Positions 1 through 8,252 of a DNA stretch of 64,000 nt are shown one piece after another. Each line of letters starts with the position of its first letter. Position 1 is the first letter of the stretch. Source of the DNA: Longispora albida DSM 44784 (GTDB taxonomy: Bacteria > Actinomycetota > Actinomycetes > Mycobacteriales > Micromonosporaceae); assembly GCF_000379825.1 (NCBI RefSeq), contig NZ_KB903814.1, forward strand, positions 601,145 through 665,144. The letters are read 5' to 3'. The translations under genes were made by a program, and so were the position numbers. Under the pieces are notes generated by a model. It was not told the DNA's origin and made no database searches. It saw only the letters and a list, made by a program, of their open reading frames with translations.

Positions 1-2
1 TC

Positions 3-989
3 AAGCGGATGGGCGTCGACCTCGTGGTCCTCGACGCCAACGACCGGGCCGGCGGGGCCTGGCAGCACCGGTGGGACACGCTCACCATGCACGACGTGCA
101 CGGCATCTCCACCCTGCCCGGCATGCCGGTACCCGAGGCGCGGGACACCGACCGGGCCAACGACCTCATCCCCCGCTACTTCGCCAGCTACGAGGCCCAG
201 TTCGGCCTGCCGATCCTCCGCCCCGTGCACGTGACCTCGGTCCGCGAGCACGGCGACGGGCGGCTCGCGGTCGAGTCCGACGCCGGCACGTTCGCAGCCC
301 GGGCCATCGTCAACGCGACCGGGACGTGGAACCGCCCGTTCATCCCGTCCTACCCGGGCGCGGAGACGTTCCGGGGCCGCCAGATCCACACCGCCGGGTA
401 CCACGGGCCGGCCGAGTTCGCCGGGCAGCACGTGATCGTGGTCGGCGGCGGGCACTCGGCCGTCCAGCTCCTCGCCGAGCTCTCCGACGTCGCCTCGACG
501 ACGTGGGTGACGCGCCGCCCGCCGCTGTGGCGGGACCCGGACAGCAAGTTCGGCCCCGAGCAGGGCCGGGCCGCCGTCGCGATGGTCGCCGAGCGGGTCA
601 AGGCCGGCCTGCCGCCGCAGAGCGTGGTCAGCGTGACCGGCCTGCACCTCCGCGAGCAGGAGCGGGCCGCAGCCGCGCGAGGCGTGTACGAGCGGCTGCC
701 GATGTTCACCGAGATCACGCCGGAGGGCGTGCGCTGGGCTGACGGGAGCACTTCCCGGGCTGACGCGATCCTGTGGGCGACAGGGTTCCGGCCGGATGTC
801 GCGCACCTCGCACCGCTTCACCTGCGGGAACACTCGGGCGGGATCGCGCTGGACGGTACCCGCGCCCTCCGCGACCCGCGCGTGCACCTGGTGGGCTACG
901 GGCCGTCGGCGAGCACGATCGGCGGGAACCGGGCCGGGTACGCCGCGGCACGCGAGCTGCGCGCCTACCTCCAGCCCGTGACCGCGTAG
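3..989 (+). CDS. FAD/NAD(P)-dependent monooxygenase-like oxidoreductase, 5' end outside window
   Basis: This is a flavin-containing monooxygenase / CzcO-type oxidoreductase that would use FAD and NAD(P)H. The reading frame is open to the left edge, and the usual N-terminal FAD-binding GxGxxG is absent, so the start lies upstream of the window. The visible part begins with the end of the FAD fold (LDANDRAGGAW). It also has the second dinucleotide-binding motif VVGGGHSAVQ near residue 145 and the family ATG signature (ILWATGFRPD) near residue 255. The C-terminal GYGPSASTIGGNRAG segment closes the FAD site. The substrate is unknown. It does not look like an ornithine or lysine N-hydroxylase, so a link to the nearby siderophore operon is not supported. 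Confidence 0.85.
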   Translation, partial: KRMGVDLVVLDANDRAGGAWQHRWDTLTMHDVHGISTLPGMPVPEARDTDRANDLIPRYFASYEAQFGLPILRPVHVTSVREHGDGRLAVESDAGTFAARAIVNATGTWNRPFIPSYPGAETFRGRQIHTAGYHGPAEFAGQHVIVVGGGHSAVQLLAELSDVASTTWVTRRPPLWRDPDSKFGPEQGRAAVAMVAERVKAGLPPQSVVSVTGLHLREQERAAAARGVYERLPMFTEITPEGVRWADGSTSRADAILWATGFRPDVAHLAPLHLREHSGGIALDGTRALRDPRVHLVGYGPSASTIGGNRAGYAAARELRAYLQPVTA

Positions 990-1011
990 CCGGTCGCCAG
1001 TCCGCCGGTTG

Positions 1012-1338
1012 TCAGTCCGCCGCGAAGGCCCCGGCCAGCCCGCTGCTGGCCAGGGACTCGGCGGCCACCGGTTGCAGGCCTGCCAGCTGGAGCCGCCTCC
1101 CGCCGCGCCGCGTCACGTGCGCGAGGTGAGCCAGCATGGCCCACCCGCTGACGGAGACGCGCCGGACACAACCGAGGTCGATCACCCACTGCCTGCCGGG
1201 ATCGGCCAGCAGGTGCGGCTCGACCGCGTCGAGCACGGCCACCAGCGAGCTGTCGTCCAGGTCGCACCGCACGGTCACCCGGCGCAGCTCGCCGTCCCTG
1301 GCGATCTGCACGTCGTGGGGTGCCGCGGTCATGGCCAT
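1012..1338 (-). CDS. STAS-domain protein, anti-sigma factor antagonist-like
   Basis: This 108-residue protein is a single STAS domain, the fold of anti-sigma factor antagonists such as SpoIIAA. The core strand-helix region (VIDLGCVRRVSVSGWAML, residues about 51-68) matches the phospho-acceptor loop of the family, with Ser at the expected SxSG position. The GGRRLQLAGL strand follows. Such proteins sequester an anti-sigma kinase and are switched by Ser phosphorylation. No kinase or phosphatase partner lies next to it, so the partner must be elsewhere. It is convergent with the upstream monooxygenase gene, 22 bp apart. Confidence 0.75.
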   Translation of the reverse strand: MAMTAAPHDVQIARDGELRRVTVRCDLDDSSLVAVLDAVEPHLLADPGRQWVIDLGCVRRVSVSGWAMLAHLAHVTRRGGRRLQLAGLQPVAAESLASSGLAGAFAAD

Positions 1339-1493
1339 CAGGCGGCCCCGGGCACAGGGCTGCCGCCTCGCGCCGGTCGTTTCCGGTTGTCACTGATGGT
1401 CGCCACCTTGGTCCATCGTGACTCACCAGCAGTCTGTTACCTGCGCCAAACACCGTTCGCACGTTGCCCGTACCGCGCAGGTCCAGAACGGCT

Positions 1494-1838
1494 CTACGCC
1501 TGTGCCCACATGGTCTGGAATGTGGTCAGTTCCTCGACCAGGTCCTGGACGTCCTGGAGCCGGGGGGCCGAGATGAACGGAACGTGCAGGTTCGGCTCGC
1601 CGTCCGGCCGGTAGAGCGTGGCCCTGGCGTCCGCGCCACGGAAGCCGTCCGCCTCGCCGCGCCCGATCCGCTCGGTCAGCTCCGTGATCACCTTGCCGAG
1701 CTGCGCCGGGGTATCCGAGGTGATATCCGATATGTCGAGGGTGTCGTCCACCTGGCCGGACCATGTCACGACCACGTCGACGCCCTGCAGCCCCTTGAAG
1801 TCCTCGTCCCGCACGTGCGCCAGATCTTTGCTGGACAT
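1494..1838 (-). CDS. hypothetical protein, 114 residues
   Basis: I do not recognise this protein. It is a small acidic soluble polypeptide with no signal peptide or membrane segment. An N-terminal part contains GVDVVVTWSGQVDDTLDISDIT, and a C-terminal helix ends LVEELTTFQTMWAQA. The ATG at 1838 follows an AGG-rich leader (GAGGTAAGGG on the minus strand), which supports this start. It stands alone between the STAS gene and the fhuF-like gene, on the same strand as both. Codon use is normal for the window, so it is likely a real gene of unknown role. Confidence 0.6.
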   Translation of the reverse strand: MSSKDLAHVRDEDFKGLQGVDVVVTWSGQVDDTLDISDITSDTPAQLGKVITELTERIGRGEADGFRGADARATLYRPDGEPNLHVPFISAPRLQDVQDLVEELTTFQTMWAQA

Positions 1839-1939
1839 CCCTTACCTCCGCCTCGGTCACCTTCTCCAGTGTGGGCGTGTACCCCAGCCGGCGGGCGGCG
1901 AATCACGCAATCACGGTGGAGACGGCAGCGCGCGGGAAG

Positions 1940-2725
1940 CTAGCCGAGCCGGTCGCGCAGCCAGGCCGACGTCCGGCCCCTGCGGTCGGAGTCGCACAGA
2001 TGCGGGCAGGTCATGCAGTACCCGGACTTGGCGGGTGTCTGGTACGCCAGGCAGCACACCGCGCGCTGCTTCCACACCGCCTCCGGCAGCGGGATCAGCG
2101 TGAGCTTGTGGCGGAGCCGGTCGGGGGCCGCGGCGAGCAGGCGGGTGGCGTGCTCGGAGGCGTCCCGGCTGCCGAGGGCCAGGTGGCTGTAGAAGAGGGC
2201 GCCGATCAGCCGGTCCGCTGCGTCGGTCCACAGTGCCCGGCGGCCCCGGCGCTGGAGCGGGCCGATCCCGTCGACGAGCGGGGCGACCAGTTCGGCGTAG
2301 TGCGCGGCGAGAGCGGCTTCCGGGTCGGCGGTCTCCAGTACCCGGATGCCGTGAGCCGCGACGCCGAGTGCCTCGGGGCCGTCGGGACCCATGCGGACGG
2401 CGAGCGCGCCGGGCTCGAAATCCAGGACGCCGTGGCCGAGGCAGAGGGCTCCGGTCAGGGCGAAGGCCAGCATGGAGGCGACCCGGCCGGCGGCGAGCCC
2501 CAGGGCGGCGCTGCGCTCGACAGGGGTCTCCGCACCGGTGTGCGCCTCGGCCTGAGCCGCGAGCAGGCGAAGTCCGGCCGGGGAGGTCAGGCCGGAGAAG
2601 GAGTACCAGCCGGGGCCTGTGGGGGTCTGTGAGGCCACCTCGACCTCATAAGAAGAGGTCAGAGCCATCGCCGCACGCAGGATGGCCGGTGTGGACAGTC
2701 GAGTCCGCACCACTGTGTCATTCAT
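1940..2725 (-). CDS. FhuF-like ferric-siderophore reductase with 2Fe-2S motif
   Basis: This 261-residue protein resembles FhuF-type ferric iron reductases, cytoplasmic 2Fe-2S proteins that release iron from imported ferric siderophores. The diagnostic feature is the C-terminal cysteine cluster, a Cys-Cys pair (RAVCCLAYQ) followed 11 residues later by CxxC (YCMTC), close to the FhuF spacing. The remainder is a helical region without membrane segments. The gene is transcribed divergently from the five-gene siderophore operon, with two IdeR-like boxes in the 97-bp gap. This strongly suggests co-induction by iron starvation. The reductase role is known for the family; its pairing with this particular siderophore is inferred. 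Confidence 0.82.
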   Translation of the reverse strand: MNDTVVRTRLSTPAILRAAMALTSSYEVEVASQTPTGPGWYSFSGLTSPAGLRLLAAQAEAHTGAETPVERSAALGLAAGRVASMLAFALTGALCLGHGVLDFEPGALAVRMGPDGPEALGVAAHGIRVLETADPEAALAAHYAELVAPLVDGIGPLQRRGRRALWTDAADRLIGALFYSHLALGSRDASEHATRLLAAAPDRLRHKLTLIPLPEAVWKQRAVCCLAYQTPAKSGYCMTCPHLCDSDRRGRTSAWLRDRLG

Positions 2726-2752
2726 CGCTCACCCCCCGGCTTGCCCCGTAGC

Positions 2753-2771
2753 GGAGGCAAGGATAACCTAA
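2753..2771. promoter_or_regulatory. IdeR/DmdR-like iron box 1
   Basis: The 19-bp sequence matches 14 of 19 positions of the actinobacterial IdeR/DtxR consensus (TTAGGTTAGSCTAACCTAA). The right half is almost perfect (GATAACCTAA). It lies 28 bp upstream of the fhuF-like start and inside the divergent intergenic gap, so it is placed to repress fhuF-like transcription when iron is plentiful. Confidence 0.7.
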
Positions 2772-2781
2772 CCGCCGCAGA

Positions 2782-2800
2782 TAAGGGAAGCCTTACCAAA
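2782..2800. promoter_or_regulatory. IdeR/DmdR-like iron box 2
   Basis: This second 19-bp site (TAAGGGAAGCCTTACCAAA) matches 13 of 19 positions of the same consensus. It begins 29 bp after box 1 begins, 23 bp upstream of the first siderophore gene. It would serve the rightward operon. Confidence 0.6.
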
Positions 2801-2822
2801 GTTTCTTTGAGGAGACCTGTAC

Positions 2823-3995
2823 ATGCGGCTGTACCTGACTGCCGTCAACCCCACCGACTCCGTCCTCGACGGGTTCCTGCCCGCCGCCGCCAGCCTCGGG
2901 CTGCCGGTGACCGTGCTGACCGACCAGCCGGAGAACTGGCCAGCCGTACGGGCCGAGGTCGCCGGCTGCGACGTCCGCGACCTCCGGGCCGTGATCGAGG
3001 CCGTGTCCGGCGGCGAGCGCCCGGCCGGGCTGCTGTCCAACAGCGACCACCTCCAGACCGTCACCGCCCAGGCAGCCTCGTACCTGGACCTGCCGGGCAA
3101 GGACTGGCGGGCGACGATGCGGTGCAAGGACAAGAACCTGACCCGCCGCACGCTGGCCGATGCCGGGCTCGACAAGGTCGCGGCCGTCGCGCTGGGGCCG
3201 TCCGGCGATCCGGGGCTGGCCGGCACCGTGCCGTTCCCCGCGGTGGTCAAGCCCCGTGAGGGCGTGGCCAGCGAGGACGCCTACCTGGTGGCCGACGCCG
3301 CCGAGCTGGCGGCCCGGGTGGCAGAGATCCGGCTGCGCAGGCCGGGCGCGACGCTGGTGGTCGAGGAGTTCCTGGCCGGGGAGCTGCGGACGTTCGACAC
3401 GCTCGGCGACGGCCGGAGCCTGGCCGTGACCGGTGGCTGGCACACGAGCCTCAGCGCTCCGCCGACCTTCGTGGAGACCGCTCTCGACTGGGCTCCCGAT
3501 CTGCCGGCCGGGGTGGTGGCGGATCTGCGGGCGCAGCTCGGGGCACTGGGTGCCGGGTTCGGGGCGTGCCACACCGAGTTCGTGGTCAGTGACGGCCGGG
3601 CGCGGCTGATCGAGGTGAACTACCGGCTGATCGGCGACCGGATGGACCTGATCCTGGCCGAGCTGCTGGGCGTGCCGCTGTTCGAGTACGTGATCCGGCT
3701 GCACATGGGCGAACCGCTGGCCGCGATGCCGCTGCCCGACCCGGCGGCGGTCAGTCGTCACGCGCGGGTGGAGTACGTGTGCGCGGAGCGGGCAGGGACG
3801 TTGCGCTCCGCTCCGGGTGCTGTCGACGCGGGCGGCGTGAGCTGTCGTCCATTGAGGACGGTAGGCACGACGGCCGAGCTCACTGGCACGAACCGGGACT
3901 ATCTCGCGGTGCTGCACGCGATCGGTGACAGCCGGGCGGCTGCCGAGGCCGCGCTGGGCGCGTTCCGTTCGGCGAACTCGTGGGAGATCGTGTGA
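2823..3995 (+). CDS. pvsA: ATP-grasp ligase of siderophore operon, PvsA-like
   Basis: This 390-residue protein has the ATP-grasp fold, which joins a carboxylate to an amine through an acyl-phosphate. Visible elements are the nucleotide lysine strand FPAVVKPREG (near residue 140), EEFLAGELRTFD (near 180) and the metal-binding ExNxR pattern in IEVNYRLIGDR (near 265). In the vibrioferrin pathway PvsA attaches L-alanine to O-citryl-ethanolamine, and the same step is proposed here from gene order. It is the first gene of a five-gene operon. The ATG at 2823 follows GAGGAGACC with good spacing. The 3' end overlaps the next gene by 4 bp. The amino-acid substrate cannot be read from sequence. Confidence 0.82.
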   Translation: MRLYLTAVNPTDSVLDGFLPAAASLGLPVTVLTDQPENWPAVRAEVAGCDVRDLRAVIEAVSGGERPAGLLSNSDHLQTVTAQAASYLDLPGKDWRATMRCKDKNLTRRTLADAGLDKVAAVALGPSGDPGLAGTVPFPAVVKPREGVASEDAYLVADAAELAARVAEIRLRRPGATLVVEEFLAGELRTFDTLGDGRSLAVTGGWHTSLSAPPTFVETALDWAPDLPAGVVADLRAQLGALGAGFGACHTEFVVSDGRARLIEVNYRLIGDRMDLILAELLGVPLFEYVIRLHMGEPLAAMPLPDPAAVSRHARVEYVCAERAGTLRSAPGAVDAGGVSCRPLRTVGTTAELTGTNRDYLAVLHAIGDSRAAAEAALGAFRSANSWEIV

Positions 3996-5500
3996 GTGCC
4001 GTCGTGTTCCAGCGGGTACTCGATGCCCTGCTGCGTGAGGATCACCTGGGCCTGTGGAGCAACGGGCACGCCGAGGACGGCTGGTGGGTCACGAAGGTAC
4101 CGGGCGGGGCGCTGCGGATTCCGGTCCGGCCCGACGGGTACCAGCACGCCGTGCGGACCGCAGAAGCCCGCGTCGAGGCTGACGGCCGGGTCGTCGACGA
4201 GCTGGCCGGGCTGCTGGATGTGCTCGCGCCGCAGGACGACCCGGAGGCCGAGGCCGGCTGGGCGGTCTTCCGCGCGGAGGTCGGCGCCGAGGTACTGGCG
4301 CGGCGGCTGGCCGACGAGGCACGACCGCGCGTACTCGCGGTGAAGAAGCAGAAGGGCATGGCCGGTGCGGTCGCGGACGAGGCGATCGCCGCGCACGACG
4401 ACCACCCTGTCCATCCGGCGAGCCGGGCCAAGCACGGGCTGACCGAGGCCGAGCTGCTGGCATACGCACCCGAGCACGCGCCGGTCTTCGCGGTGCAGTG
4501 GCTGCGGTCGGCGGATCTCCAGGTGACCGGTGAGCTGCCCGGATGGTGGCCGGCGCCCGACATGCTGCCGGCTCATCCGCTCACGGCCGCCCGCCTCGGG
4601 CTGCCCACTGTGGACGGACCCGGGATCCTGGTACACCCGACGCTGTCGATGCGGACGGTGGCGCTGGCCTCCGACCCGTACACCCATGTGAAGCTGCCCT
4701 TGGCGACGGCGACCCTCGGGGCGCGCAACAAGCGCACCATCGCGCCCGGCACCCTCGTCGACGGGGCCGTGATGCAGAACCTGCTGGAGAAGCTGGCCGC
4801 CGCCGAGCCGGCCTTCGCCGGGCGGATCCTGCACGCCGACGAGACCACCTGGGGACACGCTGGCGACGACACGCACGCCTTCCTGATCCGGCGCTACCCG
4901 CGCGAGCTGGAGGGCTCGGTCGTCGTGCCGGCCGCGGGCCTGGGACTGCTCGCCGACCGGCTCGGCGACCCGCGCGCCGTCATGGAGTCCTACCTGGACC
5001 TGCTGATCGACTGGCATGTCCATCTGTGGCTGCGGCACGGGATCGCGCTGGAGGCCCACCAGCAGAACATCCATCTCGTACTGGACCCGGATGGCGGCCT
5101 GCGCCTGCTCTACAAGGACAACGACGGCGCGCGGTTCGACGCCCGGCACGCGCTGGCCGTGGACGACGCGCGGATGGCCGTCGCCGACGAGGGCGAGCTG
5201 GCCGACGTGTTCACCACGATCACGCTGCACCTGGCCGCCGCAGGCCCGCTGCTGTCGCTGGCCGGGCACGGGCACGACGTGCCGTCGCCCGGCGAGGCGC
5301 TGGCGGGCCGCATCCGGGCAGCCAGCGACCGGTGGGGCGGCAGTGAGCTGCTGTCCACCCGGGTTCTGGAAGCGGAGACGCTGCCCGTCAAGGCGATGCT
5401 CACGGCCGGCACGCTGCTGCCGAAGCAGCGGATCGGCTGCACGGACATCAACAAGTACTACCTGCGCACCGGCCCCAACTACCTGCGAGCAGCCCAGTGA
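3992..5500 (+). CDS. pvsB: NIS siderophore synthetase (IucA/IucC family), PvsB-like
   Basis: This is an NRPS-independent siderophore synthetase of 502 residues. These enzymes adenylate a carboxyl of citrate or a related acid and condense it with an amine or alcohol. The family blocks are present, though the first is divergent: a HPVHPASRAKHG block near residue 140, an RTVALASDPYTHVKLPL block with the ATP-binding residues near 230, and the EAHQQN motif near 355. GTG at 3992 was chosen over GTG at 3980 because it makes the 4-bp GTGA overlap with the upstream stop and has GGGAG five bases upstream. In vibrioferrin synthesis PvsB is the type B enzyme that adds 2-oxoglutarate; that assignment here is by synteny. 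Confidence 0.85.
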   Translation: MSAVVFQRVLDALLREDHLGLWSNGHAEDGWWVTKVPGGALRIPVRPDGYQHAVRTAEARVEADGRVVDELAGLLDVLAPQDDPEAEAGWAVFRAEVGAEVLARRLADEARPRVLAVKKQKGMAGAVADEAIAAHDDHPVHPASRAKHGLTEAELLAYAPEHAPVFAVQWLRSADLQVTGELPGWWPAPDMLPAHPLTAARLGLPTVDGPGILVHPTLSMRTVALASDPYTHVKLPLATATLGARNKRTIAPGTLVDGAVMQNLLEKLAAAEPAFAGRILHADETTWGHAGDDTHAFLIRRYPRELEGSVVVPAAGLGLLADRLGDPRAVMESYLDLLIDWHVHLWLRHGIALEAHQQNIHLVLDPDGGLRLLYKDNDGARFDARHALAVDDARMAVADEGELADVFTTITLHLAAAGPLLSLAGHGHDVPSPGEALAGRIRAASDRWGGSELLSTRVLEAETLPVKAMLTAGTLLPKQRIGCTDINKYYLRTGPNYLRAAQ

Positions 5501-6669
5501 CCGTCGTACTGCCCGCGCCGGTCGAGCTGCGCCGCCGGCACGTGGCCGCCGCCGTTGCCTGCCACTTCACGGCCGCCTTCGCCGCGCTCGGCCTCCCGCC
5601 GTACCTGCCGAGGCTCCTCGCCGAGCTCGGCGACCCCCAGGCGCGCTGGGCCGGCGTGTTGTACATCGTGCCCACGGCCGCCACGGCGCTGTCGGCTCCG
5701 CTGTGGGGGCGGCTGGCCGACCGGTACGGCCGGAAGAAGCTCCTGATCCGGGCACAGCTCGGCCTCGCGGTGGCCTTCCTGCTGGCCTCGCAGGTCAACA
5801 GCACCGGATCGCTCGCCCTCGTCCTGGCGCTTCAGGGGCTGCTGGGCGGGACGTTCGCCGCGACCGGCGCGTACCTCGCGGCCGGGCTCGACGGGCCACG
5901 GCTCGCGAAAGCGCTGACCGCGGCCCAGGCATCGGCACGGGCGGCACTGGTCGTCGCCCCGGCCGCCGCTGGCCTGCTCGCCGCACAGCTCGACGTCCGC
6001 GACATGTACGCACTCGCGGCGGCCGGCCCGCTGATCGCCGCCGCGCTGACCCTGACACTGCCGGAGCCAGGGGCGATCAAGCGCCCGAAGGACGAGGACT
6101 GCTCCACTTCGGACAGTGGTGAACCGGCACCGAGCATGCGGTTCCTGTGCGGGGCCGAAGCTGTGTTCGTGCTGTCGACGGTCGTCACGTTCCCCTACCT
6201 GCTGCCCGTCGTCGCCGAGGCATGGCCCACCGCCAGCCCTGCCGTGGCTGGCATGCTGTTCGCCCTCCCCCACGTCGTGTACCTGGTGTCGGCGTCGGCC
6301 GTGCTGCGGATCGTCAAGCCGCGCCCCGGCCTGGCCGCCGGCTTCGCGCTGATCGCCGCCGGCGGGCTCGCCCATCCGCTTGCCGTGAGCTGGTCGAGCC
6401 CGCCGATCCTGATCGGTGGCCGGCTGCTGCTCGGTGCCGGCCTCACCCTCGGTCTCGTCGCGCTGGCGGCACTCACCGCCCGCGCCGCTCGCGGTGCCGA
6501 GCCGGGCAAGCTCTTCGGCACCGTCGAGGCCTGGTCGAAGGGTGGCGCCGTGGCGGCGGGCCTGATCGCCTCCGCGCTGTCCGCTCTGTCCGGCCCAGCG
6601 GCCCCGACGCTGTTCGGCGCTGTCCTCGCCCTGTCCGTTGTGCCATTCGTCATCAGGAGCAACCGGTGA
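5497..6669 (+). CDS. pvsC: MFS transporter, siderophore exporter, PvsC-like
   Basis: This 390-residue protein is a major facilitator with about 12 hydrophobic segments. The MFS motif A loop (GRLADRYGRKKLLI) lies between segments 2 and 3, and a hydrophilic central loop (residues about 188-210, PKDEDCSTSDSG) separates the two halves. It sits inside the siderophore operon between the two synthetase genes, with 4-bp overlaps on both sides. Secretion of the finished siderophore is therefore the obvious role, as for PvsC. No importer genes (binding protein, permease or ATPase) are visible in the window, so uptake must be encoded elsewhere. Confidence 0.87.
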   Translation: MTVVLPAPVELRRRHVAAAVACHFTAAFAALGLPPYLPRLLAELGDPQARWAGVLYIVPTAATALSAPLWGRLADRYGRKKLLIRAQLGLAVAFLLASQVNSTGSLALVLALQGLLGGTFAATGAYLAAGLDGPRLAKALTAAQASARAALVVAPAAAGLLAAQLDVRDMYALAAAGPLIAAALTLTLPEPGAIKRPKDEDCSTSDSGEPAPSMRFLCGAEAVFVLSTVVTFPYLLPVVAEAWPTASPAVAGMLFALPHVVYLVSASAVLRIVKPRPGLAAGFALIAAGGLAHPLAVSWSSPPILIGGRLLLGAGLTLGLVALAALTARAARGAEPGKLFGTVEAWSKGGAVAAGLIASALSALSGPAAPTLFGAVLALSVVPFVIRSNR

Positions 6670-8252
6670 CCCCCACGCTCGCCCAGTCCGAGCTTCCCCT
6701 GTCCGAGGCCGACATCGCGGCCACCCACACCCTGCTCGGCTGCGTGGTCCGGGAGGTGGCCGCGCCGGAGAACCAGACGGCGCTCGACGACCGGTACGGG
6801 CTCGTCCGGCTGCCCCGCACCGGCGTGCTGCTGCGGTGCGAGGTCGCCCGCGTGTCGGAGGTCGGCGCGCACCGCTACGCCGGCCCCGTGCAGCGCGCGG
6901 ACGGCGGGGACTGGGTCGCGGTGGGCGCCGTCGAGCTGGCCTCGCTCGTCGCCGAGGAGCTGACGCTGCGGACCGGCACGCCGAACGAGGAGTTCGCGGC
7001 GCAGGTCGGGGCGAGCCGGGACGCGCTCGACCGGGTACTGGCCACGCGGCCGGCCGCCGACCCGCACGCGACCGGCGACGCCGCGACCGACGCCTACGTG
7101 GACTCCGAGCAGTCGCTCGTCCGTGGCCACCCGCGTCACCCGGCGCCGAAGTGGCGGACCGGCGACGCCTCGGCCTGGGACGCCTACGCGCCCGAGCTGC
7201 GGACGTCGCTGCGCGCGCGGTGGATCGGCGTACCGCGGAGCCTGCTCGCCGAGGACGGCCCCTTCGAGGAGCTGATCACCCGGCTCGATCCGCCGGCCGC
7301 GCCGGCCGGGTACGCCGCGATCCCCGTGCACCCGTGGCAGTTCGAGCTGCACGAGCCGCTCCACCCGCAGCTCGTCGACCTCGGCACCGGTGGCGTGCCA
7401 CTGCGCCCGACCGCGAGTGTGCGTACCCTCTACGCGCCGGACGCCGACCTGTTCGTGAAGACGAGCCTGCACGTGCGGATCACGAACTGCCTGCGCAAGA
7501 ACGCCCGGTACGAGCTGACCGGCGCGGTGGACCTGACCCGGCTGCTGACCGCGCTGCCGCTGGAGCCGGGCGCGGTGCTGCTGGCCGAGCCCGCGTACCG
7601 GACCGTCGACCTGCCGGGGCTGGACGAGGTGTACGGCGTCATCCTGCGCGAGGGCCTGCGGTCACACGTCCGTCCACAGGAGACGGCCGTACTGTCCGGC
7701 GCGCTGGCCGCCGAGCCGTTGCACCTGGATGACCCGGTGGGCTGGTGGCACCAGTACACGAATCTGCTTGTGCCTGCCGTGCTGCGGCTGTGGGCCGACC
7801 ACGGCGTCGTCCACGAGGCGCACCTCCAGAACGTGGTCGTGGTCCTCGGGCCGGACCGCGAGCCGGTCAGGATGCTGCTGCGTGACCTCGAAGGCGTCAA
7901 GCTCGACACCTCCCGCCGCGCCGACTGGCTGGCTGACCTGCCGCACTCGGTCGGCTACAGCCCGGAGCAGGCCTTCGACCGCGTCGCCTACTGCCTCTTC
8001 GTCAACCACCTGGCCGAGCTGGCCGGCGCCATCTCCGACGCGCACGAGGGCGTCGAGCCCAAGCTGTGGGCGACGCTGCGCGACGTCGTGGCCGAGACCT
8101 CCGCGCGGCTCGGCGACCCGCCCCAGCTGCGCGCCCTGCTCGCCGGGGTCCCGCTGCCGGCGAAGGGCAACCTGCTCGTGCGGTGGCAGCGTGACGCCGA
8201 CCGGCTCGCCGGCTACGTGCCGTTCCCCAACCCGTTCGGAGAAGCGCTGTGA
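6666..8252 (+). CDS. pvsD: NIS siderophore synthetase (IucA/IucC family), PvsD-like
   Basis: This second NIS synthetase, of 528 residues, is closer to the family consensus than the first. It has GHPRHPAPKWRTG near residue 153, IPVHPWQ near 219, a VRTLYAP...VKTSLHVRITNCLRKN block near 250-280, and EAHLQN near 387. In vibrioferrin synthesis PvsD is the type A enzyme that condenses citrate with L-serine to give O-citryl-serine. The same first step is proposed here. GTG at 6666 is chosen because it overlaps the MFS stop as GTGA; the frame is open far upstream, but that extension is a shadow of the exporter gene. The C terminus overlaps the decarboxylase gene by 4 bp. Confidence 0.88.
   Translation: MTPTLAQSELPLSEADIAATHTLLGCVVREVAAPENQTALDDRYGLVRLPRTGVLLRCEVARVSEVGAHRYAGPVQRADGGDWVAVGAVELASLVAEELTLRTGTPNEEFAAQVGASRDALDRVLATRPAADPHATGDAATDAYVDSEQSLVRGHPRHPAPKWRTGDASAWDAYAPELRTSLRARWIGVPRSLLAEDGPFEELITRLDPPAAPAGYAAIPVHPWQFELHEPLHPQLVDLGTGGVPLRPTASVRTLYAPDADLFVKTSLHVRITNCLRKNARYELTGAVDLTRLLTALPLEPGAVLLAEPAYRTVDLPGLDEVYGVILREGLRSHVRPQETAVLSGALAAEPLHLDDPVGWWHQYTNLLVPAVLRLWADHGVVHEAHLQNVVVVLGPDREPVRMLLRDLEGVKLDTSRRADWLADLPHSVGYSPEQAFDRVAYCLFVNHLAELAGAISDAHEGVEPKLWATLRDVVAETSARLGDPPQLRALLAGVPLPAKGNLLVRWQRDADRLAGYVPFPNPFGEAL

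Noticed and set aside
2793..3917. 374-residue minus-strand frame opposite the ATP-grasp gene
   Set aside because: It is rich in His, Gln, Arg and Pro, has no recognisable fold and would collide with the iron-regulated promoter.
6147..6665. N-terminal extension of the second NIS synthetase
   Set aside because: The frame is open through the MFS gene by chance; the GTGA overlap at 6666 gives a family-like N terminus.
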